46,618 nucleotides of DNA, from contig JBMNSG010000007.1 of NCBI GenBank assembly GCA_050945075.1, forward strand, positions 1 through 46,618, written 5' to 3'. The notes below the pieces were generated by a model that saw only the letters and a program-made list of their open reading frames with translations, was not told the DNA's origin and did no database searches. Source of the stretch: UBA7485 sp050945075 (GTDB taxonomy: Bacteria > Bacillota > Clostridia > Eubacteriales > Eubacteriaceae). How positions within the stretch are numbered: position 1 is the first letter of the stretch; each line of letters starts with the position of its first letter. Shown here in pieces: positions 1 to 8,637 of the stretch. The translations under genes and the position numbers were made by a program.

Positions 1-38
1 AGCTCTTCTTTATTTTTATTCCGCAATTACAAAAGCCT

Positions 39-986
39 TCAGTCGATTTTTGGCTTATAGAGCCGGATATTGTCAAGGCTGAATGCCTTTTCTGAAAACT
101 GTCCGGGTTCAAGCTGATTTTCGATTTTTCCCATAGTATTCATACGGGCGTCAATCACATCGATATAATGCAGCAGTTCCGCTTCCGGGAACATGGGTTT
201 GACGGGACTCCCGTATTCGGGTTCGTAATGATGGGAGAGGATCATATGTTCCAGCACCATCAGCACCTCCGGATCGATATTCAGTTCACGGCCCAGACGG
301 TCTACTTCTGTGATTTCGGTGGTGATATGGCCGATCAGCTTGCCTTCAGGGGTATAATCATCGACCACACCGTTTTCGGAGGCATGCATTTCATCAACCT
401 TGCCCATATCGTGCAGGATAATCCCGGCCGTGAGCAGGTCTTCGTTGACAAAGGGATAAAGCTTAGCCAGCTGCTTCCCCAGACGCATCATCGACACCGT
501 GTGGTAGAGGAGTCCGCCGCGAACGGCATGATGAAAGGTCTTGGCAGCAGGGAAGTACTCGAGACGATCGCGCTTCCCGTCTACCACCGCTTCTGTGATC
601 TTCTTCATATCCTCATTTTCGAACGATGCAATGGCATGGTCAATTTCGTCGAGCATATCTTCCGAGCTGTAAGGCGCGGTTTCGATAAACTGGTCGAGGG
701 TGACGCTGTCTCCTTCGTTAGCCAGACGGATTCTCTGGATATCCAGCTGCAGATTGCCCTGGAATTCCTTGCCTTTCCCGGCAATCCCGACAATTCTGCC
801 GGCCTGATAATCTTCGATATCCGCTTCGCCAGCATTCCAGACATAAGCTGTAATTTCATTGTAGTCCGGGTCTGAAAGCTGCAGCCGGATAAAACGGGAA
901 CCGTTTTTGGAATCACGGACATTGGCTTCTCTGATGTACAGATAGGCTTTAATGGGGCGATCCGCTTTTAAGTCTTTTAATCTCAT
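39..986 (-). CDS. yhaM: YhaM-family 3'-5' exoribonuclease (OB fold + HD domain)
   Basis: The 315-residue protein has an N-terminal OB-fold nucleic-acid-binding region (about residues 10-90) and an HD phosphohydrolase-type domain (about 145-290). The metal-binding His-Asp pair is H192-D193 in LHDMGK, and further conserved histidines lie in FHHAVRGGLLYHT and in SHH near residue 252. This architecture and length are those of YhaM, a cytoplasmic metal-dependent exonuclease that trims RNA, and single-stranded DNA, from the 3' end. Its ATG overlaps the stop of the upstream aminotransferase gene by one base (TAATG), so the two are probably co-transcribed and translationally coupled. Family assignment is firm; the cellular substrate is inferred from the family. 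Confidence 0.9.
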   Translation of the reverse strand: MRLKDLKADRPIKAYLYIREANVRDSKNGSRFIRLQLSDPDYNEITAYVWNAGEADIEDYQAGRIVGIAGKGKEFQGNLQLDIQRIRLANEGDSVTLDQFIETAPYSSEDMLDEIDHAIASFENEDMKKITEAVVDGKRDRLEYFPAAKTFHHAVRGGLLYHTVSMMRLGKQLAKLYPFVNEDLLTAGIILHDMGKVDEMHASENGVVDDYTPEGKLIGHITTEITEVDRLGRELNIDPEVLMVLEHMILSHHYEPEYGSPVKPMFPEAELLHYIDVIDARMNTMGKIENQLEPGQFSEKAFSLDNIRLYKPKID

Positions 987-2215
987 TATTTTCTGAATTC
1001 CTCTTTTACATTTTCAGGGTGTTCTTTTTCATAGGCATCAATACCAGCCATCAGGATATCCGCCGCCCGGGCCAGATCCTTTTCGTTGAGCACATAAGCC
1101 AGGCGCACTTCATCACGCCCGTTATCCGGATCGAGATAGAAATCGTTGGCCGGAGTAAGCAGAACCGATTCGCCATCGACATCAAAGTCGGAGATCATCC
1201 AGCGGATAAAGGTTTCGGCATCAATGACCGGGAGCTTGAGAACATAATAGAAAGCGCCGGTCGGTTTCTTGGCGATAATATCCTTGCGGCCGCCGATTCT
1301 GTCGTAAACGATATTGCGTCGGTCTTCGTACTCGCGCAGAACAGCATCGAAAAAGCTGGTATCCAGCCGGAACAGACGGGCTGCCCCCAGCTGATCCACA
1401 CTCGAAACTGCCAGACGCATCTGACACAGCTTTCTGGCTGCATAGATAAAATCCCGGTTTTTGGAAAGGATAAAGCCGATTCTGGCTCCGCATGCAGAAT
1501 ATCGTTTGGAAACACTGTCAATGATAATGGTGTTCTGATCCAGTTCCCGGTCGTGTCCCGGGCTTACATATTCCAGGCCGTCGTACATGAATTCACGGTA
1601 AACTTCATCCGCAATAAAGAAAAGATCGTATTTGAGTGCCAGCACCTTGAGCCGGTCAATTTCTTCCTGCGTGAATACTTTTCCCGTAGGGTTGTTGGGA
1701 TTGGTGATGAGAATTCCGCGTGTTTTCGGTGTAATCAGCCGTTCAATATCTTCAATAGGGGGCAGGGCAAAGCCTTCCTTCGCATAGGTCATGATCCCGG
1801 TCAGGTCAATGCTCGATGCCTTTGCGATTTCCTTATAGACACTGTACAGCGGTTCCGGTGTCAGAATAGCATCTCCCGGATTGCAGATGGTCAGAAAAGT
1901 GAACAGCAGCGCTTCACTTCCGCCGCTGGTGATAAGAATATCCTCCGGCCCGAAATCAAGGTCGAATTTTCTGAAATATTTCGACGCTTCCTGACGCAGC
2001 TCTGGAACCCCTTCCGGTTCCGCATAAGCCAGCACCTTGCCGGTCTTCTCCTGATCGGCGATGGTTTTCATAAACTCTTCCGGCGTTTCAATGTCCGGCT
2101 GGCCGATATTCAGATAATAAAACTTCTTTCCTTTTGCTTTTTCCTGATCCACCAGGGGATAGAACTTGAGCAGAGCCGGTTCTCCCATGCTGTCTATTCG
2201 ATTCGAAATCTGCAT
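986..2215 (-). CDS. PLP-dependent class I/II aminotransferase
   Basis: This is a fold-type I aminotransferase of 409 residues from the chosen ATG. That start is preceded by AAGGAG with a 4-base spacer; an in-frame start 22 codons upstream has no comparable site. Visible motifs are the N-terminal NIGQPDIETP, the substrate/PLP motif NPNNPTG and the Schiff-base lysine in SVSKRYSACGARIGF. The family transfers amino groups between an amino acid and a 2-oxo acid (aspartate/aromatic/alanine type). Substrate cannot be read from the sequence, so no gene symbol is given. It lies directly upstream of yhaM in one transcription unit. Confidence 0.88.
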   Translation of the reverse strand: MQISNRIDSMGEPALLKFYPLVDQEKAKGKKFYYLNIGQPDIETPEEFMKTIADQEKTGKVLAYAEPEGVPELRQEASKYFRKFDLDFGPEDILITSGGSEALLFTFLTICNPGDAILTPEPLYSVYKEIAKASSIDLTGIMTYAKEGFALPPIEDIERLITPKTRGILITNPNNPTGKVFTQEEIDRLKVLALKYDLFFIADEVYREFMYDGLEYVSPGHDRELDQNTIIIDSVSKRYSACGARIGFILSKNRDFIYAARKLCQMRLAVSSVDQLGAARLFRLDTSFFDAVLREYEDRRNIVYDRIGGRKDIIAKKPTGAFYYVLKLPVIDAETFIRWMISDFDVDGESVLLTPANDFYLDPDNGRDEVRLAYVLNEKDLARAADILMAGIDAYEKEHPENVKEEFRK

Positions 2216-2324
2216 AATTCTCCTTATATCCTTCGATAAAACTATATAAAACAAATCTGTAATCAAATTCCGCTTTTCCAACGTCTTTTGAACTTTTATT
2301 ATATCTGTTTTCCGGGCAATTAAA

Positions 2325-2350
2325 AAGGCAGGAGCCTGAACCCCTGCCTT
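2325..2350 (-). terminator. Intrinsic terminator after htrA
   Basis: On the minus strand an 8-bp stem AAGGCAGG/CCTGCCTT with a short loop is followed by TTTTTAATT. It sits about 70 bases past the htrA stop and before the aminotransferase gene, so it separates the two units. Confidence 0.8.
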
Positions 2351-2418
2351 AACTGTACCCTGTATTCCGGAATCCGCTTCCGCCGATCCCGGCCTTTCAG
2401 CACCGGATTCTTCCGGTC

Positions 2419-4029
2419 CTACAGCGTCAGATCCACTGTATTTTCAACTCCGTTTCTGGAGTAGGTGATACTGATTTTATCACCGGAATGCTTGGTGTAA
2501 ATAATTTCCTTCAGCGCCAGCATGGTATTGACTTCGGTACCATCTGCCTTGAGGATAATGTCACCCTTTTGCAGTCCCGCCTTCGAAGCCGGGCTGTTGG
2601 CCGTAACGCTGGAAATATAAATTCCCGCCTTCAGATCCGTATCCGTCGAAACCATATACTTGGCAACTTCCTTGTCGTATCCGCTTATGCCGATGGAAAC
2701 CGGATTGAAGCTGCCCGTTTCAATAATGTCATTGAGGATAGGCTTGATGATGTTGATGGGGAGCGCAAATCCCATGCCTTCACCCTGTGAAGCTTTGTAA
2801 GTGTTGATGCCGATAACTTCACCGCTGCCGTTGACCAGCGGTCCGCCGCTGTTCCCGGAGTTGATGGCAGCATCCGTCTGAATCAGGTCTTCTGCCACCA
2901 GATTGTTGTCCACAACCAGACTTCTGTTGAGCGCCGAAATAATACCTGAAGTCACACTTCGCGAATAATCCAGCCCCAGCGGATTGCCGATGGCAATGAC
3001 AGTTTCACCGACCTTGCAGGTACTCGAATCACCCAGAGTAACCGCCTGCAGACCGGAAGCGTTGATTTTGAGGACTGCCAGGTCAAGACTGCTGTCCGAC
3101 CACACAACCTTGGCGTCATATTCAGAATCGTCCGCCAGTGAGACGGTGATCGAAGACGGATTATCCGTCACAACGTGCTGATTGGTGACGATATATCCGT
3201 CAGTGGTAACGATAAAGCCACTGCCCGTCGCTGAATACTGCTGTGAAGAATTCTGTCCGAAAGCATTGGAAGTCGTTTCAGTTCCTACTGTATAGACCCC
3301 GACGACTGACTGCGGTACAATCTGTGCCACCGCTTCTACTTCAGACTGATAATCACCGGAATCGATGGTTATAGACTGTCCACTGGAAGTCTGATAAGTC
3401 TTGGTAGTACCCAGATTCCCGGTGAAAAAGAGTACCAGCAGCACTACAGCCGCGGTAACCAGACCGCCGATAATTCCGCCGATCACTCCCTGACTCATGG
3501 GAGTCTTTGTAGGCTTCTTCTTTTTCTGTTTTCCGGCTGCACCGGATTGAGCCTGTTCATGAGATGGCCCGGCTCCATTTTTCCCGTCTCCGGTACTGTA
3601 TTGTCCGCTATATGCCTGTCCGCCTGCTGACTGATTCCAGTCACTGCCGGGCTGCTGGCTGTTATAATTCTGATCCTGCCAGCCGTGATCCGGCGTCTGC
3701 TCGTTATTCTGCTGCCAGTCATTACCTGACGGCTGCTCGTTATTCGACTGCTGTTCGCTATAAGACTGCTGATCATTGTCTAACGGCTGTTCCTGCTGCG
3801 CGCTGTCCTGGTTCGGTTCAGAGCCTGGCGCTCCTGCCTGCTGGCGGCTGTCGGAATCCTGAACTTGTTCAGGCGTATCCTCCCTGGAAAAAATAGACTC
3901 CGTATCGTCTGCAGAGGTCTCCTTTTTAGTGGATTCTACCGGTTCAAATACAAACCCAAGAGGTTTCTTATCCTCTTTTCCGGAATTCTCTCCAGATTTT
4001 CCCGGATCAAAGCTGTCTTTTCCGTCCAT
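2419..4029 (-). CDS. htrA: Membrane-anchored HtrA/DegP-like serine protease with PDZ domain
   Basis: The 536-residue protein is read from the ATG preceded by AAAGGAAG. Residues 1-180 are cytoplasmic and unusually rich in Gln, Asn, Ser and Asp (about 60-150), ending in a lysine cluster. One transmembrane helix follows (about 181-203), then a trypsin-like domain with catalytic H285 (TNQHVV), D316 (SSLDLAVL) and S394 (NSGNSGGPL), and a C-terminal PDZ domain (about 445-536). This is the layout of Gram-positive surface HtrA proteases, which degrade or refold misfolded exported proteins. The walJ-like gene lies 258 bp upstream, matching the walJ-htrA linkage known in Bacillota. The long Q/N-rich cytoplasmic tail is the unusual part. 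Confidence 0.93.
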   Translation of the reverse strand: MDGKDSFDPGKSGENSGKEDKKPLGFVFEPVESTKKETSADDTESIFSREDTPEQVQDSDSRQQAGAPGSEPNQDSAQQEQPLDNDQQSYSEQQSNNEQPSGNDWQQNNEQTPDHGWQDQNYNSQQPGSDWNQSAGGQAYSGQYSTGDGKNGAGPSHEQAQSGAAGKQKKKKPTKTPMSQGVIGGIIGGLVTAAVVLLVLFFTGNLGTTKTYQTSSGQSITIDSGDYQSEVEAVAQIVPQSVVGVYTVGTETTSNAFGQNSSQQYSATGSGFIVTTDGYIVTNQHVVTDNPSSITVSLADDSEYDAKVVWSDSSLDLAVLKINASGLQAVTLGDSSTCKVGETVIAIGNPLGLDYSRSVTSGIISALNRSLVVDNNLVAEDLIQTDAAINSGNSGGPLVNGSGEVIGINTYKASQGEGMGFALPINIIKPILNDIIETGSFNPVSIGISGYDKEVAKYMVSTDTDLKAGIYISSVTANSPASKAGLQKGDIILKADGTEVNTMLALKEIIYTKHSGDKISITYSRNGVENTVDLTL

Positions 4030-4287
4030 TTGAACTTCCTTTCTATTTCTAACTTGCTGTATCTGATCTATTCTGATCTGATTCTGAATTGTTTCCTGCA
4101 GGTGCAGACAGAATCCATTCTTGTCATGCATTTGTAATACCGTCTTAACAACCTGCGGTGATTCAAGTATACAAGCAGAACATCAAGAAATATAAAAATT
4201 CAAAAGAACGCCGGGGGTGATTAAAAGATATGCTTCTGGTCGTACTGCCTTGCTCCAGACCGGGCCGGAACATTTACAGTGTGATGA

Positions 4288-5076
4288 TCAGAGTATATGA
4301 ATCTGACAGTGTCCGCCGCGCGGGGCCACCTCGAGATTGACATCCTTCCCGGGTATGATCCCGTTTTCCGATAAAACCCGTACAGCCGTCTGATGGGCCA
4401 GCATAGGCATATTATTTTCATGGCTCAGATGGGCCAGAATAAGCTGGTCCGTTCCGCATTTAACCAGTTCGACCGCATATTCGGCAGCATCTTCATTGGA
4501 AAGATGACCACATGCACCGCGGATCCGCTGTTTCAGATAAAAAGGGTAGGGACCCGTTTCCAGCATGGCTATATCATGATTCGATTCCAGGTAAACCAGA
4601 TCACTGCCCGGAAGATGCATCCGAATATCATCGGTGATAATGCCGGTATCTGTAGCGATACAGATCTGGCTGTGTCCGTCTGTAATTTGAAAGCCCACTG
4701 AATCCGCTGCATCATGCGAGGTTTTGAATGCCAGGCATTTCAAATCTCCGGGTGAAAAGGGAACATCGTTTTCGAAAACCATGCGGTTTTCCGGGCGGAT
4801 TTTACCCAGCTTGTCTCCGATTTTTTCCCATGTATTAAAATTGGCGTAAACCGGAATATTATAACGCCGGGATAAAACACCTGCCCCGGCTATATGATCT
4901 GTATGTTCATGAGTAATGAGAATCCCGGTCAGATTTTCCGGTTCTTCATTGATCTCAAACAATTGTTTTTCAATTTGCTTGCCGTTCTTTCCGGCATCAA
5001 TCAGAAGCCTGGTCCCAAGATGCCCGACAAACAGGGCATTGCCGCTGCTGCCGCTGTACAGACTGCAAAATTTCAT
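4288..5076 (-). CDS. walJ: WalJ/YycJ-type metallo-beta-lactamase fold hydrolase
   Basis: The 262-residue protein begins MKFCSLYSGSSGN, the signature N-terminus of the WalJ (YycJ) family. It carries the metal-binding HxHxDH motif at H56, H58, D60 and H61. Later conserved positions include SHDAADSVGF, ESNHD and a C-terminal AHLSHENN. Family members are cytoplasmic phosphodiesterase/nuclease-fold proteins, linked in Bacillus to the WalRK cell-wall regulon and to coordination of replication and division. No walRK genes are present here. A GGGAGAAAG site precedes the ATG. Confidence 0.9.
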   Translation of the reverse strand: MKFCSLYSGSSGNALFVGHLGTRLLIDAGKNGKQIEKQLFEINEEPENLTGILITHEHTDHIAGAGVLSRRYNIPVYANFNTWEKIGDKLGKIRPENRMVFENDVPFSPGDLKCLAFKTSHDAADSVGFQITDGHSQICIATDTGIITDDIRMHLPGSDLVYLESNHDIAMLETGPYPFYLKQRIRGACGHLSNEDAAEYAVELVKCGTDQLILAHLSHENNMPMLAHQTAVRVLSENGIIPGKDVNLEVAPRGGHCQIHIL

Positions 5077-5115
5077 TCTTTCTCCCGTTCCAGTGTCTGA
5101 CAGATTTCAGACAGA

Positions 5116-5139
5116 CAAAAAGGCGCCGTCAGGCGCCCT
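5116..5139 (-). terminator. Intrinsic terminator after polysaccharide deacetylase
   Basis: On the minus strand the stem GGCGCC-TGAC-GGCGCC is followed by TTTTTGTC, five bases past the deacetylase stop codon. Confidence 0.8.
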
Positions 5140-5143
5140 GAAT

Positions 5144-5986
5144 TTACATTTGCTGCGGATAAATCGAAAGCGAATCGTCCATCCTGTAAAAGGAATAGCC
5201 TTCAGATTTCAGCGTTTCTATTACATTGGGAAGCGCTTCCATAGTGGTCTGTTTTTTCTCCGCATGGCAGAGTACGACCGAAACATTGTGCGAGTGCACA
5301 CCGTCCAGAATATTCTGAGCAGTCTGCTGCGCTGTCAGACCATTGGGATTGGCATCCCCGGAGCTGACATTCCAGTCCACATAATTGTATCCGGCCGCCA
5401 TTACCGCATTGATACAGGCTTTATTTGCTGTAAGCGAGCCACCCGGAAAACGGAACATTTTACTTGGTTCCTTTCCGATCGCCTGTGTCTGATAATTATG
5501 CAGTGTCTGAATACTGTCCATCAGACTGGACGGACTGTTATAAAGTGCATAATCGTGTGAGGTCGTATGGTTTCCGAGCGTATGCCCGTGGTCCACGATT
5601 TTCTTAAACAGAGTACCGTCTGTATCTTCATTATGAAGATTCGGAAAAAACGTAGCCTTGACATTATACTGATCCAGTATATTGAGCAGGGATTCAGTCT
5701 GATCCGAGGGACCGTCGTCAAAAGTCAGAAATACAATTTTCAGTCCGTCCGTATCGCCGGCAATAAGCTTCTGTTTCACATCGTCCGGAATAGCACCGCT
5801 GTCTTTGACTTCGACGGATGATGCTTCCACCGTAACGTCCTGACCTGAAGCCTCAACACCGTCTGCAGCCTGAAGCTGTGTAAAACGACTGAAATTAGTG
5901 AAAATAAAGCAACCTAAACCAACCATCAGAACCGTGACTGCCAGCAGCCCCAGAGTCATCCCATTGAGTTTAAGTTTTCTGTGCAT
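5144..5986 (-). CDS. Membrane-anchored polysaccharide deacetylase (NodB fold)
   Basis: The 280-residue protein has an N-terminal transmembrane or signal-anchor helix (about 10-32), a short linker and a NodB carbohydrate-esterase family 4 domain (about 82-275). Motif 1 is TFDDGP (D90-D91) and the metal-binding histidines are H140 and H144 in GNHTTSH. Motif 3 is RFPGGS (R179), with a late conserved His in LCHAEK (H241). These enzymes remove N-acetyl groups from peptidoglycan or related glycans outside the cell. The ATG follows the murA stop directly (TAA-ATG), so expression is coupled to peptidoglycan precursor synthesis. Substrate is inferred from the family. Confidence 0.9.
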   Translation of the reverse strand: MHRKLKLNGMTLGLLAVTVLMVGLGCFIFTNFSRFTQLQAADGVEASGQDVTVEASSVEVKDSGAIPDDVKQKLIAGDTDGLKIVFLTFDDGPSDQTESLLNILDQYNVKATFFPNLHNEDTDGTLFKKIVDHGHTLGNHTTSHDYALYNSPSSLMDSIQTLHNYQTQAIGKEPSKMFRFPGGSLTANKACINAVMAAGYNYVDWNVSSGDANPNGLTAQQTAQNILDGVHSHNVSVVLCHAEKKQTTMEALPNVIETLKSEGYSFYRMDDSLSIYPQQM

Positions 5987-7267
5987 TTAGTCTTCTTCCC
6001 GTTCTTCTTTATTTCTTTCCCGGTAGATCACGCCGCCCAGATTTCTGATATTCTGTTCCAGATGTTCATAGCCTCTGTCAATATAATGAATATCTGTAAT
6101 TTTTGTTTCACCGTCTGCTACCAAACCGGCAATAACCATAGCCGCACCGGCTCTGAGGTCAGTAGCCCGGATTCTGGTTCCGGAGAGTTCTTCAACACCA
6201 TTAAAGGTACAGGTTCTTCCGGTAACTGTGGCTTCAGCACCCATTTTTCTGAGTTCATCCACAAATTTAAAGCGGTTTTCGAAAATACTTTCCGTAATCG
6301 AACTGGTTCCATTGGCGATCGTCATCAGCACAGCCATCGGCTGCTGGAGATCAGTCGGGAAGCCCGGATAGGGAAGAGTCTTAACCTTGACAGGCTTGAG
6401 CGGACGCTTGCCGATTACCCGGATACCGTCGCCTTCTTCAATGATTTCCGCACCCATTTCACGAAGCTTGGCACTTACCGCATCCATATGGCGGGGAATC
6501 ACGTTTTTAATCAGCACGTTACCTTCAGTCGCCGCTGCCATCATCATATAGGTTCCGGTTGTAATCTGGTCCGGAATAACTGAATATTCACAGCCATGCA
6601 GAGTATCCACTCCGTAAATACGGATGGTATCTGTCCCTGCACCCTTGATATTGGCACCCATCAGATTCAGATAGTTGGCCACATCGACCACGTGAGGTTC
6701 CTTGGCCGCATTTTCGATATAAGTGACACCTTCTGCAAGCACAGCCGCCAGCATAATGTTGATGGTGGCGCCTACGGAAACCATGTCCAGGTAAATCCGG
6801 GCACCCGTCAGTTTATCCGCATCGACAAAAACCATGCCGTGACGGATTTTAACAGTCGCGCCCAGCGCTTCAAATCCCTTGATATGCTGGTCGATGGGAC
6901 GGTCGCCGATACTGCATCCGCCCGGAAGCGGAACCACAGCATGGCCGAAACGGCCCAGCAGGGCACCCAGCAGATAGTAGGAAGCCCGCATCTTGCCTAT
7001 TTCTTCGTCAAACGGAGAACAGTCAGCGCTTTCAATCGATTCCGTATTCAGGAACAGATTGTCGCCTTCACGGTAAACTTCCACACCGAGTTTTTCGAGT
7101 ATGTCCAGATATTTATTGACGTCCCGGATATCCGGAACATTTTCTATTTTTGATGCACAGCCGCACAGAATAGAAGCTGGGATCAATCCCAGAACCGCAT
7201 TTTTTGCTCCGGTGATAGAAACCTCGCCGTTAAGCTGATGTCCGCCTTCTATGATAAAATATTCCAT
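5987..7267 (-). CDS. murA: UDP-N-acetylglucosamine 1-carboxyvinyltransferase
   Basis: MurA catalyses the first committed step of peptidoglycan synthesis, transferring enolpyruvyl from PEP to UDP-GlcNAc. The 426-residue length is typical. K22-N23 are visible in TGAKNA, and the active-site cysteine that fosfomycin alkylates is C118 in LPGGCSIGDRP. An AAAGG site lies 10 bases before the ATG. It heads a pair with the polysaccharide deacetylase downstream, and a promoter is visible about 270 bp upstream. Confidence 0.97.
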   Translation of the reverse strand: MEYFIIEGGHQLNGEVSITGAKNAVLGLIPASILCGCASKIENVPDIRDVNKYLDILEKLGVEVYREGDNLFLNTESIESADCSPFDEEIGKMRASYYLLGALLGRFGHAVVPLPGGCSIGDRPIDQHIKGFEALGATVKIRHGMVFVDADKLTGARIYLDMVSVGATINIMLAAVLAEGVTYIENAAKEPHVVDVANYLNLMGANIKGAGTDTIRIYGVDTLHGCEYSVIPDQITTGTYMMMAAATEGNVLIKNVIPRHMDAVSAKLREMGAEIIEEGDGIRVIGKRPLKPVKVKTLPYPGFPTDLQQPMAVLMTIANGTSSITESIFENRFKFVDELRKMGAEATVTGRTCTFNGVEELSGTRIRATDLRAGAAMVIAGLVADGETKITDIHYIDRGYEHLEQNIRNLGGVIYRERNKEEREED

Positions 7268-7281
7268 TCAGTCGTAGCCTT

Positions 7282-7488
7282 TCAAGTATGATTCAAGACA
7301 GAAGATTCTGTCACGTGATCATTCTGCCGATTGATCATGATTAAAGAAATGAATTCGTTGAAATTTATCTGATACTTGCAGTCAGGAAAATATCTGCAGC
7401 CGATTCTGCATAAATATTCGTTATGTTCTGCTTTATCTGAAACAGGACAGAGTACAGATCGTATCCAATTTAAATTGATTGTTTTCAA
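7282..7488 (-). CDS. Possible small cysteine-containing protein in the murA leader (uncertain)
   Basis: A 68-codon frame starts with TTG and ends 14 bases before murA. Its start INLNWIR, followed by CPV and a later CRYFPDCK, recalls the short cysteine-rich KTR proteins found in many Clostridia (N-terminal WIxCPVC, later CPKC). The zinc-knuckle spacing is not conserved, however. No good ribosome-binding site precedes the TTG, and the stretch is more AT-rich than its neighbours. It lies downstream of a good minus-strand promoter, so it would be transcribed. It may be a decayed KTR gene, a real small protein, or just leader RNA. Confidence 0.3.
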   Translation of the reverse strand: MKTINLNWIRSVLCPVSDKAEHNEYLCRIGCRYFPDCKYQINFNEFISLIMINRQNDHVTESSVLNHT

Positions 7489-7536
7489 TCAACTATCTAT
7501 TTCCTGACAATCCAAGTTACATTAACACAGTTGATT

Positions 7537-7565
7537 ATTATACCATATGTATCAAGTTATCTGAA
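7537..7565 (-). promoter_or_regulatory. Sigma-A-type promoter for the murA unit
   Basis: On the minus strand TTCAGA (7565-7560) and TATAAT (7542-7537) are separated by 17 bases. It lies about 270 bp before murA, diverges from the dnaD-like gene promoter and is the only good candidate in this gap. Confidence 0.6.
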
Positions 7566-7582
7566 TATTTTTAAGTAATACC

Positions 7583-7611
7583 TTAACTGTATTCCGATTT
7601 CAGGGTATAAT
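7583..7611 (+). promoter_or_regulatory. Sigma-A-type promoter for the dnaD-dnaI operon
   Basis: TTAACT (7583-7588) and TATAAT (7606-7611) are spaced by 17 bases. The start codon of the dnaD-like gene is 22 bases past the -10 box and has its own AGGAG site. Confidence 0.75.
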
Positions 7612-7632
7612 TTACTTTTACAGGAGCAGCCG

Positions 7633-8637
7633 ATGAACCGATTTTTATACAGAACAGGAAACGATAATACCGGCTTTACAGTAGTCGAAAATATCTTTAT
7701 AAATGAATATATTCCGGAAGCCAAGGGTGATTATGTTAAAGTTTATCTCTTTGGTCTTAAGAATTCCCAGAATCCCGAACTCGAACCGCTGAGCACCGGG
7801 GAACTGGCAAGAATTCTCGATCTCACCGAATCCGATATTCTCAAGGCCCTGGAATACTGGGAATCCAAAAAACTGATCCGTCTTGAAGAAACCGGTCCGG
7901 ACAGAAACATTGTTTTCATGAACATCGCGTCGATGATGCATTATCCGGAAGTGGAAAAGAAAAAAGCGCCTGTTTATGAAATTGGAGACGAACGTTTTAA
8001 ACAGATGGTCGACACGGTTCAGAATATGATGGGCGGAGAACCTCTCTCATTCCAGTATCTGAGTTCACTGAAGCAATGGACCGAGAATTACGGTTTCGAT
8101 CCGGAAACGGTCATTCTTCTGGTCGAACACGCACTGACCAGCATGGAACGAAACGGTAAAACCTATAACCGCGGCGCACGTCTTTCTTACATGGAAAAAA
8201 CAGCGGAAAGCTGGAAAAAGGCCGGGATCAAAACCTATCAGCAGGCAGAAGCGGAAATCCAGGGGCATAAACAGCGTTCGAAATTTGTTTATGCATTCCT
8301 GAAGGAAATGCGAATCTCCGGCAACGCCACTGAAAGCGATCTTGAAACTATCAACAAATGGAAAAAGGATCTGGGTTTTTCCGAAGAAATGATCATGGCT
8401 GCAGCCAAAAAGGCACAGGTCAAGCGAATCAATTATGTAAACAGCATTTTATACAGCTGGCACAACCAGGGATTCAAATCACCGGAAGACATTGTCCATG
8501 ATGTAAAACCCTATAAAAAGAAAAACGCTGCCGAAGAAACACCCGAAGACCAGCAGCGTTCACAGGCGCTGGCAGATTACGAACAGGCTTCGATGGACTG
8601 GTTCTACAGACAGAACACCGATGAAGAAGATCAATGA
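7633..8637 (+). CDS. DnaD/DnaB-like primosomal replication initiation protein
   Basis: The 334-residue protein has an N-terminal winged-helix region (about 1-105) and two copies of the DnaD C-terminal (DnaB_2) domain, about 125-205 and 215-290. Each copy ends in the characteristic aromatic-rich motif: LSYMEKTAESWKKAGI near 184-199 and YVNSILYSWHNQGF near 268-281. Such proteins bind DNA and help load the replicative helicase. The stop overlaps the start of the dnaI-like gene (ATGA), supporting a joint helicase-loading role. It could be called DnaD or DnaB; the two-domain layout is closer to the DnaB loader family. Confidence 0.88.
   Translation: MNRFLYRTGNDNTGFTVVENIFINEYIPEAKGDYVKVYLFGLKNSQNPELEPLSTGELARILDLTESDILKALEYWESKKLIRLEETGPDRNIVFMNIASMMHYPEVEKKKAPVYEIGDERFKQMVDTVQNMMGGEPLSFQYLSSLKQWTENYGFDPETVILLVEHALTSMERNGKTYNRGARLSYMEKTAESWKKAGIKTYQQAEAEIQGHKQRSKFVYAFLKEMRISGNATESDLETINKWKKDLGFSEEMIMAAAKKAQVKRINYVNSILYSWHNQGFKSPEDIVHDVKPYKKKNAAEETPEDQQRSQALADYEQASMDWFYRQNTDEEDQ

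Noticed and set aside
1019..2239. Long open frame opposite the aminotransferase gene (406 codons)
   Set aside because: Shadow of a clearly conserved gene. Composition is that of reversed codons.
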